From Streptomyces sp. NBC_00102 (GTDB taxonomy: Bacteria; Actinomycetota; Actinomycetes; Streptomycetales; Streptomycetaceae), in contig NZ_JAPEMC010000001.1 of NCBI RefSeq assembly GCF_026343115.1, positions 4,979,501 through 5,043,500 of the forward strand: 64,000 nt of DNA. The letters are read 5' to 3'. The notes under the pieces are model-generated. The model saw only the letters and a list, made by a program, of their open reading frames with translations, ran no database searches and was not told the DNA's origin. The position numbers were made by a program, and so were the translations under genes. Positions 1 to 7,726 of the stretch are shown here, piece by piece. Positions within the stretch are counted from its first letter, which is position 1. Each line of letters opens with the position of its first letter.

Positions 1-268
1 CCCCGCTGACCCGGCCCGTGTAGTCGCCGTGCGAGATCGACCGGGCCACCGCCCGCATCTCGTCCAGCGGCGCGGTCAGCCCGTGTGCCACGAACTGGGT
101 TATCAGCAGCGTCGCGATCACCGAGAACACGGTGATGAACTGGAACTCGGTCCGGGTCCGCAGCGCCACCACGAGCAGCCCCGTGGTGATGAAGACGGAC
201 ACCACGACGAGCGTGCCCAGCTTGGCTTTGATCGAGAACGGGCGCAGGCCGGGCCCGGAACGGGTCAT
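1..268 (-). CDS. Sensor histidine kinase, N-terminal part (cut by window edge)
   Basis: Only the first 89 or so codons are present and the gene runs off the left edge. The start ATG (266-268) overlaps the stop of the response regulator upstream, so the two are translationally coupled. The protein opens with a short basic leader, then two hydrophobic stretches (about residues 17-34 and 43-62) with only a very short loop between them. A HAMP-like segment with the sequence LTAPLDEMRAVARSISHGDY follows. This is the usual layout of an OmpR-class sensor kinase, but the DHp and ATPase domains lie outside the window. Partnership with the adjacent regulator is inferred from the overlap. The signal it senses cannot be judged. 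Confidence 0.85.
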   Translation of the reverse strand, partial: MTRSGPGLRPFSIKAKLGTLVVVSVFITTGLLVVALRTRTEFQFITVFSVIATLLITQFVAHGLTAPLDEMRAVARSISHGDYTGRVSG

Positions 269-1002
269 GCTGCCGGGGTCTCCAGCGCGTAACCGACACC
301 GTGCACCGTACGGATGCGCTCGGCGCCGATCTTGCGGCGGAGCGCCTTGATGTGGCTGTCGACCGTGCGGGTGCCCGAGGCGTCCGCCCAGTCCCAGACC
401 TCGGCGAGCAACTGCTCGCGGGAGAGCACCGCGCGCGGGGTGTTCGCCAGGCAGACCAGCAGGTCGAACTCCGTCGGCGTCAGATGGACGTCGTCGGCGC
501 GCACCCGGACCCTGCGCTGCGCGTGGTCGATCTCCAGCTCGCCGAGGCGCAGGATCCCGCTGCGCGGCGTCACCGCGGCCAGCGCGGCCCGCTCGACCCG
601 GCGCAGCAGTACGTGCACCCGGGCCGCCAGCTCCCGCATGGAGAACGGCTTGGTCATGTAGTCGTCCGCGCCGACCCCGAGCCCGACCAGCATGTCGGTC
701 TCGTCGTCCCGCGCGGTCAGCATCAGCACCGGCACCGGGCGCTGCGCCTGCACCCGGCGGCAGACCTCCAGGCCGTCGAAGCCCGGGAGCATGATGTCGA
801 GCACCATGAGATCGGGCTGCCACGCCTCGGCCGCGTCCACGGCGGCCGGGCCGTCCAGTGCGGTCTGCACCAGGAAGCCCTCCGCCCGCAGACGCGCGGC
901 GATGGCATCGATGATCGTGGCGTCGTCTTCGACCACCAGCACCCGGCGCTGCGCTCCGGGGGTGGCCGCGACGCCGTTGTGGTTGGTGTGTGTCTGTTCC
1001 AT
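265..1002 (-). CDS. OmpR/PhoB-family response regulator
   Basis: About 245 residues. The receiver domain (about 20-135) has the acidic pair D26/D27, the phospho-acceptor D69 in VLDIMLPG, T96 and K118 in TKPF. A C-terminal winged-helix domain (about 150-240) carries TPTEFDLL and ends in the typical VHGVGYALE. It should bind DNA once phosphorylated by the kinase encoded immediately downstream (4-bp overlap). An ATG at 1033-1035 would add 11 residues, but its GGAGGA sits right against the start codon, so I prefer the ATG at 1000-1002. Its own ribosome site is weak, so the start is uncertain. Function is clear at family level; target genes are unknown. Confidence 0.9.
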   Translation of the reverse strand: MEQTHTNHNGVAATPGAQRRVLVVEDDATIIDAIAARLRAEGFLVQTALDGPAAVDAAEAWQPDLMVLDIMLPGFDGLEVCRRVQAQRPVPVLMLTARDDETDMLVGLGVGADDYMTKPFSMRELAARVHVLLRRVERAALAAVTPRSGILRLGELEIDHAQRRVRVRADDVHLTPTEFDLLVCLANTPRAVLSREQLLAEVWDWADASGTRTVDSHIKALRRKIGAERIRTVHGVGYALETPAA

Positions 1003-1154
1003 CGCCCCGCCCCTGCCCGCTCCCGCGGAGATCATTCCTCCGGGGGCCGCGGTCTTCGCTCGTTTATTTCTTGCGTGTGTGGTCCGTCTGCCGGGCAGCA
1101 GCGTAGATGCAGCGGACGCCTTTCGGCTACGCAGGGTTGTGCCCCGTCTGGAAG

Positions 1155-1228
1155 GGATACCCCGGCCGGGGTGGAGGAAAGCGTGCCTTGTCCGGGTATC
1201 CCCGCCCGGCTGGATACCCCGGCGGGGT
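1155..1228. repeat. Cluster of GGATACCCCGG repeats with palindromes
   Basis: GGATACCCCGG occurs at 1155-1165 and 1212-1222, with an inverted GGGTATCC at 1194-1201. ACCCCGGCCGGGGT (1159-1172) is a perfect palindrome. GGGTATCC (1194-1201) and GGATACCC (1212-1219) form an inverted repeat with a 10-base spacer. The cluster lies just past the 3' end of the spermidine-synthase-like gene and upstream of the response regulator. It could be a terminator for the former, operators for the latter, or both. Confidence 0.55.
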
Positions 1229-1230
1229 GC

Positions 1231-1941
1231 TCAGGAGTTCCGAAGTGCGAGATGAACCACGTCGGGCACACCTCGGGCAACGGACACCTCTTCGGTCCGT
1301 ACCCCCTCGAATCCGGCACTTTGCAGAGCCTGTTCGAACGATTCGGACGGTTGTGCGGACCAGATGGCGAGAACGCCCCCCGGAGTCAGTCGTTCCCGGC
1401 AGAGGGCGAGGCCGGAAGGGGAATAAAGGCTTCCGTTGTCGTCGGTCACGGTCCACTCCGGACCGTTGTCGATGTCCAGACACAGTGCGTCATAACGCTC
1501 CGTAGTCGTACGGAGGTGCTCGACCAGGTCGGTGCGGAGGATCGAGGTCCTGGGGTCGGCCAGGGCGCCGCCCGAAATCCGGTCCAGCGGACCCCGCAGA
1601 TGCCACTCCACGATCGCCGGTTCCCGCTCGACCACGATGATCCGGCCCCAGCGCTCCCGTGTCGCGGCCCGGACCAGTGAGAAGCCCACCCCCAGCCCGC
1701 CGATGAGCACCGAGGGGGCCGGGCGCGCCGGCGGCAGCGCCGCGAGCGCCGCGTCGATCAGCAGCCGCTCTGACCGGCCGTCCGAGGTGTCCATGAGGAA
1801 GCATCCGTTGGCGATGATCTCGAAGTGCTCGCCCCGCTCGCGCAGCACCACCTCGCCGAAGGGGCCGTCGCGGCGGTCGAGGGTGACGGGGGCGAGGGCG
1901 GTGGGGTCGGCGTGAAGGCGGGGGGAAGGGCTGACGGGCAT
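1231..1941 (-). CDS. Spermidine synthase-like (aminopropyltransferase-fold) protein
   Basis: 236 residues with a Rossmann methyltransferase/spermidine-synthase fold: the nucleotide-binding loop IGGLGVGFSL (about 80-89), the acidic end of the next strand in VVERE (about 104-108), and a later ALCLDIDNGPEW. It is shorter than true spermidine synthases and lacks a clear full set of polyamine-site residues, so a methyltransferase or another alkyl-transfer role is possible. The start is the ATG at 1939-1941, preceded by GGAGAG at good spacing; an upstream in-frame ATG has no such signal. It is transcribed towards the response regulator but separated from it by a repeat-rich gap, so it is probably not in the same operon. 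Confidence 0.75.
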   Translation of the reverse strand: MPVSPSPRLHADPTALAPVTLDRRDGPFGEVVLRERGEHFEIIANGCFLMDTSDGRSERLLIDAALAALPPARPAPSVLIGGLGVGFSLVRAATRERWGRIIVVEREPAIVEWHLRGPLDRISGGALADPRTSILRTDLVEHLRTTTERYDALCLDIDNGPEWTVTDDNGSLYSPSGLALCRERLTPGGVLAIWSAQPSESFEQALQSAGFEGVRTEEVSVARGVPDVVHLALRNS

Positions 1942-2245
1942 GGTGGGTGCTCTCCGGTCTCCGGTGGCGGCGGACGGGTCGAGGCCGTCCATCCTGGCCC
2001 CGTGGGTGCCCGTGGCGCCAACTGTTTGACGGTGCACGGGTGGTGGCGGGTCGTCGCGGTGCGCTCGGTGGCCGGTGGCGGCGGCCGGGCGTGGCCGCCC
2101 GGGCGTGCGGGGTGGCCGGGGGGCGCAGGCCGTCTCCGTCGGCGGGGCCCACCCGTCAACGACCGCGGCTCCGCCGAGGACACCGTCCGGCAGGTTCCGG
2201 CGGGCGCCGTTGTCCGGGGTGCGGGAGTCCTGTTACCGTACCCCA

Positions 2246-2268
2246 ACTCCTCAGAGGACCTGAGGAGT
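2246..2268. promoter_or_regulatory. Inverted repeat upstream of the MFS gene
   Basis: Perfect 9-base arms, ACTCCTCAG (2246-2254) and CTGAGGAGT (2260-2268), are separated by AGGAC. The repeat overlaps the ribosome-binding region of the MFS gene, so it could be an operator or an RNA hairpin. The leader of the GntR gene has the related CTGAGAAGT (about 3632-3640), which suggests the GntR protein may bind both. Confidence 0.5.
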
Positions 2269-2277
2269 GAGGCGTGC

Positions 2278-3615
2278 ATGAGCGACGGACGGGAACCGGC
2301 GATGACGATGACGACGGGCCGCGGCGAACCGCGGCGGCAGAGGGGGAGCCGCGTGCCGCGGCCGGACGTGGCTGGGGGTGCGGCCGGTGCCCACGGCGTA
2401 CGGAAGGGGCAGTTGGGGTTCCTGACGGGCACCCACGTGGTCAACGACCTGTACCAGGGGGCCCTGCCTGCGCTCCTGCCGTTCCTGGTCTCCGAACGGC
2501 ACTACAGCTACTCGGCACTGTCGGGCATCTCGCTCGCCGCCACCGGCCTCTCCAGCGTGGTGCAGCCGCTCTTCGGAGCGCTGGCCGACCGCTCGCCCCG
2601 GCCCTGGCTGGTGCCCGCCGGATTCCTGGTGGCCGCGGCGGGCGTGGCCGGTACCGGGCTGTTCTCCGGCTACCTGCTCACCTGGATCTGCGCGGCCGTC
2701 GCCGGGATCGGCATCGCCGCCTACCATCCGCCCGCCACCAACCAGGCGCGGGCGGCGGGCGGAAGCTCGCAGAAGGCGATGAGCGTCTTCTCGGTCGGCG
2801 GCACGCTGGGCGGTTCGCTCGCCCCCGGGTGCGTCACGCTGGTGGTCGGGGCCGCCGGACTGCGGGGCACCTGGCTGCTCGCCGTACCCGCCCTGGTGAT
2901 GGCCGCGCTCTGGGTGGCCAAGGGGCCCTGGATGCGGGCCCGCGGCATCCCGGAGGCCACGGTGGTCGACCCGGCCGCGGGTTCCCGCTCGGGCGGCTCC
3001 GGGGTCCCCGACGACTGGCGCCTGTTCGGCCGGCTGGTCGTGGTCGCGGCCTGCTGGTCCGTCCCCTACGTGACGACGGTGTCCCTGGTCTCCCTCTTCA
3101 TGATCCGTGAGCTGGACAGCTCGCAGGGGGCCGCGGCGGCCGTGCTGACCTCGTTCACGCTCGCCGGGGCGGCCGGGACCCTGGCCGGAGGATGGGCCGC
3201 CGACCGTTACGGGCGCCTGGCCGCGATCCGCTGGGGGTACGTCGTCTCGGTGCCCGCGATGGCCGCGCTGGTCCTCGCCCCCGGGGTGGCGGTCGGTGCG
3301 ATCGGCGTCGCCGTACTGGGCTTCGCCCTGTTCGTACCGTTCTCCTCGCAGGTGACCCTGGCCCAGGACTACCTGCCCCACCGACCCGGCACGGCAAGCG
3401 GCGTCACGCTGGGGCTGACCATGTCGGTCGGCGGACTCGGCTCCCCGCTCTTCGGCCGGCTCGCCGACGCCCACGGATTGCGCGTCACCTTCGGGGTGGT
3501 GCTCGCGTTCCTCGTGATCAGCCTGCTCGCCGCGCTGCGGCTGCGGGAACGGACGCCGTACGTGCCGGCGGCGGCGGTGGCCGGGGGACAGGAGGGTTCC
3601 GGGAGCGTCGGTTAA
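2278..3615 (+). CDS. MFS transporter, fosmidomycin-resistance (Fsr) type
   Basis: 445 residues with about 12 hydrophobic segments. After a basic, disordered N-terminus of about 40 residues comes THVVNDLYQGALPALLPFL, typical of the Fsr branch of the major facilitator superfamily. The loop 2-3 motif is present as GALADRSPRPW, and its counterpart in the second half as GWAADRYGRL. It is expected to be an inner-membrane proton-driven exporter; the substrate is not predictable, and family resemblance does not prove fosmidomycin export. The start ATG at 2278 follows GAGGAG. A GntR regulator follows after 95 bases in the same direction, and a strong inverted repeat covers the leader, so local regulation is likely. 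Confidence 0.88.
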   Translation: MSDGREPAMTMTTGRGEPRRQRGSRVPRPDVAGGAAGAHGVRKGQLGFLTGTHVVNDLYQGALPALLPFLVSERHYSYSALSGISLAATGLSSVVQPLFGALADRSPRPWLVPAGFLVAAAGVAGTGLFSGYLLTWICAAVAGIGIAAYHPPATNQARAAGGSSQKAMSVFSVGGTLGGSLAPGCVTLVVGAAGLRGTWLLAVPALVMAALWVAKGPWMRARGIPEATVVDPAAGSRSGGSGVPDDWRLFGRLVVVAACWSVPYVTTVSLVSLFMIRELDSSQGAAAAVLTSFTLAGAAGTLAGGWAADRYGRLAAIRWGYVVSVPAMAALVLAPGVAVGAIGVAVLGFALFVPFSSQVTLAQDYLPHRPGTASGVTLGLTMSVGGLGSPLFGRLADAHGLRVTFGVVLAFLVISLLAALRLRERTPYVPAAAVAGGQEGSGSVG

Positions 3616-3710
3616 GTTGTCCGAGCATCTGAGAAGTGGCGGGGTCGGTGGCGACGCCGCCATTCCTCGTCGGAGCCCATTCCACCCCTCGGTCCCAGGG
3701 AGCGTCACCC

Positions 3711-4391
3711 ATGGCGGTACGGCCGGTGCAGCGCACCTCGCTCGTCGAAGGCGCGGTCGCCGAACTGCGCCGCCTGCTCGCGGCGGAGCACTGGCCGGTG
3801 GGCGCCCGGCTGCCCGGTGAGGTCGAACTGAGCAGGCTGCTCGGTGTCGGCCGGTCCACCGGCCGGGAGGCGGTCCGGTCGCTGATCGCCTCCGGGCAGC
3901 TCCGCTCCCAGCAGGGCTCCGGCACCTACGTGGTCTCCACCGCGCCCGTCGAGGAGTTCGACCGGGGGCTCCGCCGGGCGGCCGTCGCCGACGTGTACGA
4001 GGTGCGGATCGCCCTGGAGGTCGAGGCGGGCCGGCTCGCCGCGATCCGGCGTACCGACGAGGACGCCGCCGTCCTCGGTGAGCTGCTGGCCGAGCGGAGC
4101 GCCGCCTGCTCCGACGCCGATCTGGTGGACGCCGATCTGCGACTGCACCACGCGGTGGTCGCCGCCGCCCACAACCCAGTCCTTGCCCAGGTGTTCGACT
4201 CCTTCCTCGGCGCGCTCCGGGTCGCCGCCCGGGACGCGGTGGCCGACGGCGACGTGCACGGCGGCCCGGGCGGCGGCGACGCCCGGGCCCACGAGGACCT
4301 CGTTGCCGCGATCGTCGCGGGGGACCCGCAGGCGGCCGAAGAGGCGACCCGCCGCAACCTCGAAAAGGCTCTGGAGCGCCTGCGCGGATAG
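3711..4391 (+). CDS. GntR-family regulator, FadR/FCD subfamily
   Basis: 226 residues. The N-terminal winged helix (about 5-72) has RLPGEVELSRLLGVGRSTGREAV-type spacing and ends with the wing signature QQGSGTYV. The C-terminal all-helical FCD-type domain (about 85-220) has acidic and His residues (DADLRLHHAVV, and H in RAHEDLVAAI) at positions used for metal or ligand binding in this family. The chosen ATG at 3711 has GGGAG eight bases upstream; the reading frame is open further upstream but without a start signal. It follows the MFS transporter and probably controls it in response to a small carboxylic acid. That ligand class is inferred from the family, not from this sequence. Confidence 0.88.
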   Translation: MAVRPVQRTSLVEGAVAELRRLLAAEHWPVGARLPGEVELSRLLGVGRSTGREAVRSLIASGQLRSQQGSGTYVVSTAPVEEFDRGLRRAAVADVYEVRIALEVEAGRLAAIRRTDEDAAVLGELLAERSAACSDADLVDADLRLHHAVVAAAHNPVLAQVFDSFLGALRVAARDAVADGDVHGGPGGGDARAHEDLVAAIVAGDPQAAEEATRRNLEKALERLRG

Positions 4392-4436
4392 GTCTCCCAC
4401 CTGCCCGGTCGTGTCCGGGCCCCGTACGCCCCAAGA

Positions 4437-4457
4437 AATGGACTACACAGTCCACTG
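4437..4457. promoter_or_regulatory. Operator-like site 1 upstream of the SDR gene
   Basis: TGGAC and GTCCA arms flank a 6-base core. It aligns with site 2 exactly 30 bp downstream, sharing the pattern G-x-A-C...A-C-x-G-T-C-C-A. It lies in the promoter region of the SDR gene. A likely binder is the TetR protein encoded just after that gene. Confidence 0.55.
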
Positions 4458-4466
4458 TGGGTTAAC

Positions 4467-4487
4467 TTTGAACCGTACGGTCCAATC
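4467..4487. promoter_or_regulatory. Operator-like site 2 upstream of the SDR gene
   Basis: Contains the perfect palindrome ACCGTACGGT (4472-4481) within a 21-base element related to site 1. Two similar sites on one face of the helix suggest cooperative binding of a dimeric repressor. Confidence 0.55.
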
Positions 4488-4514
4488 TGGGTTCCGAGAA
4501 GGAGTGCGGCAGTC

Positions 4515-5276
4515 ATGACGGCACGACTGGACAAGAGGACGGCGCTGGTCACCGGCGCGACCAGCAACATCGGACGGGCCATCGCGCTGGCCCTCGGCGC
4601 CGAGGGGGCCCATGTCGTGGTGTCCGGCCGTGACAGCGGGCGCGGTGAGCGGGTGGTGGCCGAGATCCGGGCCGCAGGAGGGAGGGCCGACTTCGTCGCC
4701 GCCGACCTGGACGGCACCGCCGCCGCCTCCCGGTCGCTCGCCGACCGGAGCACCGAGGTGCTCGGCGGCCGGATCGACATCCTGGTGAACAACGCGGGCA
4801 TCTATCCGCCCTCCACCACGACCACCGCCGACGAGGCCACCTTCGACCAGGTGTACGGGGTGAACGTGAAGGCCCCCTTCTTCCTCACCGCTGCCGTGGC
4901 CCCGGCCATGGTGGCGGCCGGCGGCGGCGCCATCGTCAACCTCGGCTCCTGGATCACCCGCCTCGGTGTCGCCTCCAACGCGCTCTACAGCTCCACCAAG
5001 GGCGCCGTCGAGACCCTCACCCGCGCCTGGGCCGCCGAGTTCGGGCCGTCCGGAGTACGGGTCAACGCGGTCTCGCCCGGTGTGGTCCACGAGCCCTCCG
5101 ACGAACCGCTGCCCGGCGACGTGATGATGAACGGCACCCCGGCCGGCACCTACGGCAGGCCCGAGGACATCGCCCGAGCCGTCGTCTACCTGGCGAGCGA
5201 CGACTCCTCCTTCGTGCAAGGCATCGTCCTGGACGTGGACGGCGGCCGGACCTCCACCGCGGTGATCGCGGCCTGA
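4515..5276 (+). CDS. Short-chain dehydrogenase/reductase (classical SDR)
   Basis: 253 residues, the normal length of a classical SDR. The cofactor loop is TGATSNIG (about 12-19), the structural motif is NNAGIYP (about 94-100), and the catalytic residues are Ser in LGSW and Tyr/Lys in YSSTK. A basic residue after the second strand (VVSGRDSGRG) points to NADPH use. The ATG at 4515 follows AAGGAG. It resembles 3-oxoacyl-ACP reductase-like enzymes, but such similarity does not fix the substrate. A TetR gene follows in the same direction, and two related operator-like sites lie upstream, so it is probably an inducible, TetR-controlled oxidoreductase. Confidence 0.9.
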   Translation: MTARLDKRTALVTGATSNIGRAIALALGAEGAHVVVSGRDSGRGERVVAEIRAAGGRADFVAADLDGTAAASRSLADRSTEVLGGRIDILVNNAGIYPPSTTTTADEATFDQVYGVNVKAPFFLTAAVAPAMVAAGGGAIVNLGSWITRLGVASNALYSSTKGAVETLTRAWAAEFGPSGVRVNAVSPGVVHEPSDEPLPGDVMMNGTPAGTYGRPEDIARAVVYLASDDSSFVQGIVLDVDGGRTSTAVIAA

Positions 5277-5307
5277 ACCCGGGCCCCATCGCGGTGGCCG
5301 CGCCGGG

Positions 5308-5342
5308 CGGGCCCGCAGGTGCGGACGCGTCCGGCGGGCCCG
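5308..5342 (+). terminator. Hairpin after the SDR gene
   Basis: CGGGCCCGC (5308-5316) pairs with GCGGGCCCG (5334-5342), and the loop contains the palindrome CGGACGCGTCCG (5322-5333). There is no T tract, as is common in actinobacteria. Confidence 0.55.
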
Positions 5343-5462
5343 GGCCGGTACCCCCGTGGCCCGTACGCCCGGTTATACGATGGGCCGACCAGGCGAAATC
5401 CGGTACGCGCGCCTCCCGGGCGGCACCGCCGGGCGCCCCCTGCACCCCCAGGAAGCGGACCC

Positions 5463-6062
5463 GTGGCACAAGGCCTGACCAGCAAGGGCGCCGCCACGCG
5501 GCAGCGCATCGTCGACGGCGCCGCCCAGCTGATGCGCGAGCGCGGGCCGGAGGTCTCCCTCGACGAGATCCGCGGCGCGACCGGCACCAGCAAGAGCCAG
5601 CTCTTCCACTACTTCCCCGAGGGCCGGTCCGCCCTCCTCGTCGCCGTCGCCCGGCACGAGGCCGAGGCAATCCTCGCCGACCAGCAGCCCCACCTCGCAC
5701 ACCTCACCAGCTGGGCCGCCTGGGACGCCTGGCGGGACGCGGTGCTCGACCACTACCGCCGCCAGGGCCGCCGCTGCCCGCTCAACGTCCTCACCGGCCA
5801 GCTCGCCGGGGACGACCCCGAGGTGCGCGCCGTGGCCGAGGACCTGATGGACCGCTGGCAGGCCCATCTGGCCGCCGGAGTACGGGACATGCAGCGCCAG
5901 GGTCTGATGTCGGCCACCCCGGACGCGGAGCGCGCGGGGGAGTCGGTCCTCGCCGCCGTGCAGGGAGGCGCCTTTACCCTGATCGCCACCGGCCGCCTCG
6001 GCCCGCTGGAATCCGCCCTGGACCTGGCCCTGGACCACCTCCGGATGCGGGACGCCGGCTGA
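5463..6062 (+). CDS. TetR-family transcriptional regulator
   Basis: 199 residues. The N-terminal helix-turn-helix (about 10-55) reads TRQRIVDGAAQLMRERG followed by GATGTSKSQLFHYFPEG, the standard TetR signature with Ser-Lys-Ser in the recognition helix. The C-terminal domain (about 80-190) is helical and has CPLNVLTGQLA, as in AcrR/YcdC-like members. The start is the GTG at 5463 with AGGAAG upstream; a TATACGAT stretch about 80 bases before it could be a -10 element. It lies after the SDR gene and probably represses it through the two operator-like sites at 4437-4487. Confidence 0.88.
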   Translation: MAQGLTSKGAATRQRIVDGAAQLMRERGPEVSLDEIRGATGTSKSQLFHYFPEGRSALLVAVARHEAEAILADQQPHLAHLTSWAAWDAWRDAVLDHYRRQGRRCPLNVLTGQLAGDDPEVRAVAEDLMDRWQAHLAAGVRDMQRQGLMSATPDAERAGESVLAAVQGGAFTLIATGRLGPLESALDLALDHLRMRDAG

Positions 6063-6102
6063 ACGGCCGCGGGGCCACTGCCCGCCGGGGTACGGTCTCG
6101 CC

Positions 6103-6759
6103 ATGTCCCGATCAGCCGAGACCCGTTCCTCCCGACCCCCCGTCACCGCGGACGACCTCGACCTCGCCGTCGTGCTCGCCGTCGATGCCCTCCAGCACGC
6201 GCCTTCGGCCGCATGGGACGGAAAGGCCGGTTCGCTCGAGTGGACCTGCTGGGAGACCGTCGAGCACCTCAGCGACGACCTCTTCGCGTACGCCGCGCAA
6301 CTGGGCCCCCGAACACCGCCCATGAAGGGCGAGGTGCCGTTCCTGTGGGAGAGCCGACGGCCCGGCGGTCCCGCCAACGCGATCCACGCGGACCGCGAGG
6401 CCGGTCCCGACGGCCTGCTCCAGGTGCTGGAGGCCAGCGGCGCGCTGCTGGTCGCCATGGTGCGCACGAAGCCCCCGCACACCCTCGCCGACCACTGTTA
6501 CGGTGCCTCCGACCCCGAGGGCTTCGCCGCCATGGGGATCGTCGAGACCCTGGTGCACACCCACGACCTGACCCAGGGGCTCGAACTTCCCTGGAACCCG
6601 CCCGCCGGCCTCTGCTCGCGGGTGCTCGGCCGGCTGTTCCCGGACGCCCCGGCGGACACGGACCCCTGGACCACGCTGCTGTGGGCGACCGGCCGCGCCG
6701 ACCTGCCCGGGTGCCCCCGGCCGGCCACGTGGCGCTGGGACGGCACACCCCGGGAGTGA
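6103..6759 (+). CDS. Maleylpyruvate isomerase/DinB-fold family protein (mycothiol-type)
   Basis: 218 residues. The four-helix DinB/mycothiol-dependent isomerase fold is suggested by WTCWETVEHLSDDLFAYA near the N-terminus and by GIVETLVHTHDLTQGL (about 145-160), which supplies the conserved metal-binding His and Asp residues. Members typically use mycothiol and a divalent metal in isomerase or detoxifying thiol-transfer reactions in the cytosol. No pathway genes lie beside it, so the substrate is unknown. The ATG at 6103 starts 41 bases after the TetR gene in the same direction; co-transcription is possible. Confidence 0.75.
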   Translation: MSRSAETRSSRPPVTADDLDLAVVLAVDALQHAPSAAWDGKAGSLEWTCWETVEHLSDDLFAYAAQLGPRTPPMKGEVPFLWESRRPGGPANAIHADREAGPDGLLQVLEASGALLVAMVRTKPPHTLADHCYGASDPEGFAAMGIVETLVHTHDLTQGLELPWNPPAGLCSRVLGRLFPDAPADTDPWTTLLWATGRADLPGCPRPATWRWDGTPRE

Positions 6760-6770
6760 AGGATGTCCGC

Positions 6771-7343
6771 ATGACGACGGCCGCAGAGGTGCTGTCCGTC
6801 CTGTCCCTGCTGCGGCGGGCCGGGGCCGAGGTCTGGATCGGCGGCGGCTGGGGGATCGACGCGCTGATCGGCGAGCAGACCCGGGACCACCGCGACCTCG
6901 ACCTGATGCACCGCCGGGACCAGGAGCCCGCCGTGCTGGCCGCACTGGCGGGCGCCGGCTTCACGGAGAGCCTCGACCAGCGCCCCGTACGGTTCGTCCT
7001 CACGTCCTCGGAGGACGGGGTGTCCCCGTCGGGCCGGTCGTCCCCGTCGCGCAGGTCGCCTTCCCCGGCGGGCCGGTCGTCGTCCCCGTCGTACCGCGAG
7101 CTGGACCTGCATCCGCTGGTCTTCGCCGCCGACGGCTCCGCCGTACAGGCGTCGCCCGAACCGGACCGCCCCTTCCGGTACCCCGCCACCAGTTTCGTGA
7201 CGGGCACCATCGGGGGCACGCGCGTCCCGTGCCTCTCGGCCGAGCAGCAGGCCTACTTCCACCAGGGGTACGAACCCACTCCGCGCGACCTGCACGACAT
7301 GGCCCTGCTGCGCCGCGCCTTCGGGACCGCCACGCACTTCTGA
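6771..7343 (+). CDS. Lincosamide/aminoglycoside nucleotidyltransferase-like protein
   Basis: 190 residues. The N-terminus has the nucleotidyltransferase signature GGGWGIDALIGEQTRDHRDLD, with paired acidic residues in DLDL for metal binding. A later ELDLHPLVF supplies a third acidic site, and the C-terminus has LSAEQQAYFHQGYEPTPRDLHD, seen in Lnu(A)-type lincosamide adenylyltransferases and 2''-type aminoglycoside enzymes. A Ser/Arg/Pro-rich insert of about 25 residues (bases about 7019-7097) interrupts the fold before ELDLHPL and is unusual for the family. Intrinsic resistance is possible, but activity cannot be assumed. The ATG at 6771 follows GAAGGA. Confidence 0.75.
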   Translation: MTTAAEVLSVLSLLRRAGAEVWIGGGWGIDALIGEQTRDHRDLDLMHRRDQEPAVLAALAGAGFTESLDQRPVRFVLTSSEDGVSPSGRSSPSRRSPSPAGRSSSPSYRELDLHPLVFAADGSAVQASPEPDRPFRYPATSFVTGTIGGTRVPCLSAEQQAYFHQGYEPTPRDLHDMALLRRAFGTATHF

Positions 7344-7347
7344 CAGG

Positions 7348-7365
7348 GCCGGGGTTCGCCCCGGC
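7348..7365. terminator. Bidirectional hairpin with TTCG loop
   Basis: GCCGGGG and CCCCGGC close a TTCG tetraloop. It sits exactly between two convergent genes and can serve both. Confidence 0.7.
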
Positions 7366-7671
7366 TCAGGCGGCTGCGGGAGCGCCGAGCAGCTCGGACG
7401 CGTGCTGGAACGTGTCGGTCACGGGCGCGGCCGCGCGGGGAACCGCGGGGCAGGTGAAGCCGAGCTGGGTCATGGCCCGGAGGACCTCGCCGGCGCTGAA
7501 GTCCCGGCGGTCCTGGCGGGTGATGACCTGGCCCACCTGCTTCACGGGGTAGGTGCGGCGGCCCACGATCACGCACTCGCCGACGGCCGGCTCCGGCTTG
7601 ATGCCCTTCATGGCTTCCAGGACTCCGCTCTTGGTGAGCTCGAACGGGAAGCGGGCGATGACGCAGCGCAT
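7366..7671 (-). CDS. Conserved hypothetical protein of the cold-shock neighbourhood
   Basis: 101 residues, starting at the ATG at 7669-7671. It is basic in the middle and has no signal peptide or membrane segment. The stretches MRCVIARFPFELTKSGVLEA and RRTYPVKQVGQVITRQDRRD look strongly constrained, and I recall similar small proteins beside CspA-type genes in Streptomyces. It lies downstream of, and in the same direction as, the cold-shock gene and a second small gene. No catalytic motif is visible. A nucleic-acid-related role in cold or stress adaptation is a guess from context only. Confidence 0.75.
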   Translation of the reverse strand: MRCVIARFPFELTKSGVLEAMKGIKPEPAVGECVIVGRRTYPVKQVGQVITRQDRRDFSAGEVLRAMTQLGFTCPAVPRAAAPVTDTFQHASELLGAPAAA

Positions 7672-7726
7672 GATGCCTCACAGAGAGAAGAGAAGGGGTG
7701 GTTGCTGTCGTGCTGAGCGGGTCGGT

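Noticed and set aside
2251..4455. 734-codon open frame antisense to the MFS and GntR genes
   Set aside because: The real genes on the plus strand have family motifs and ribosome sites; this frame has neither.
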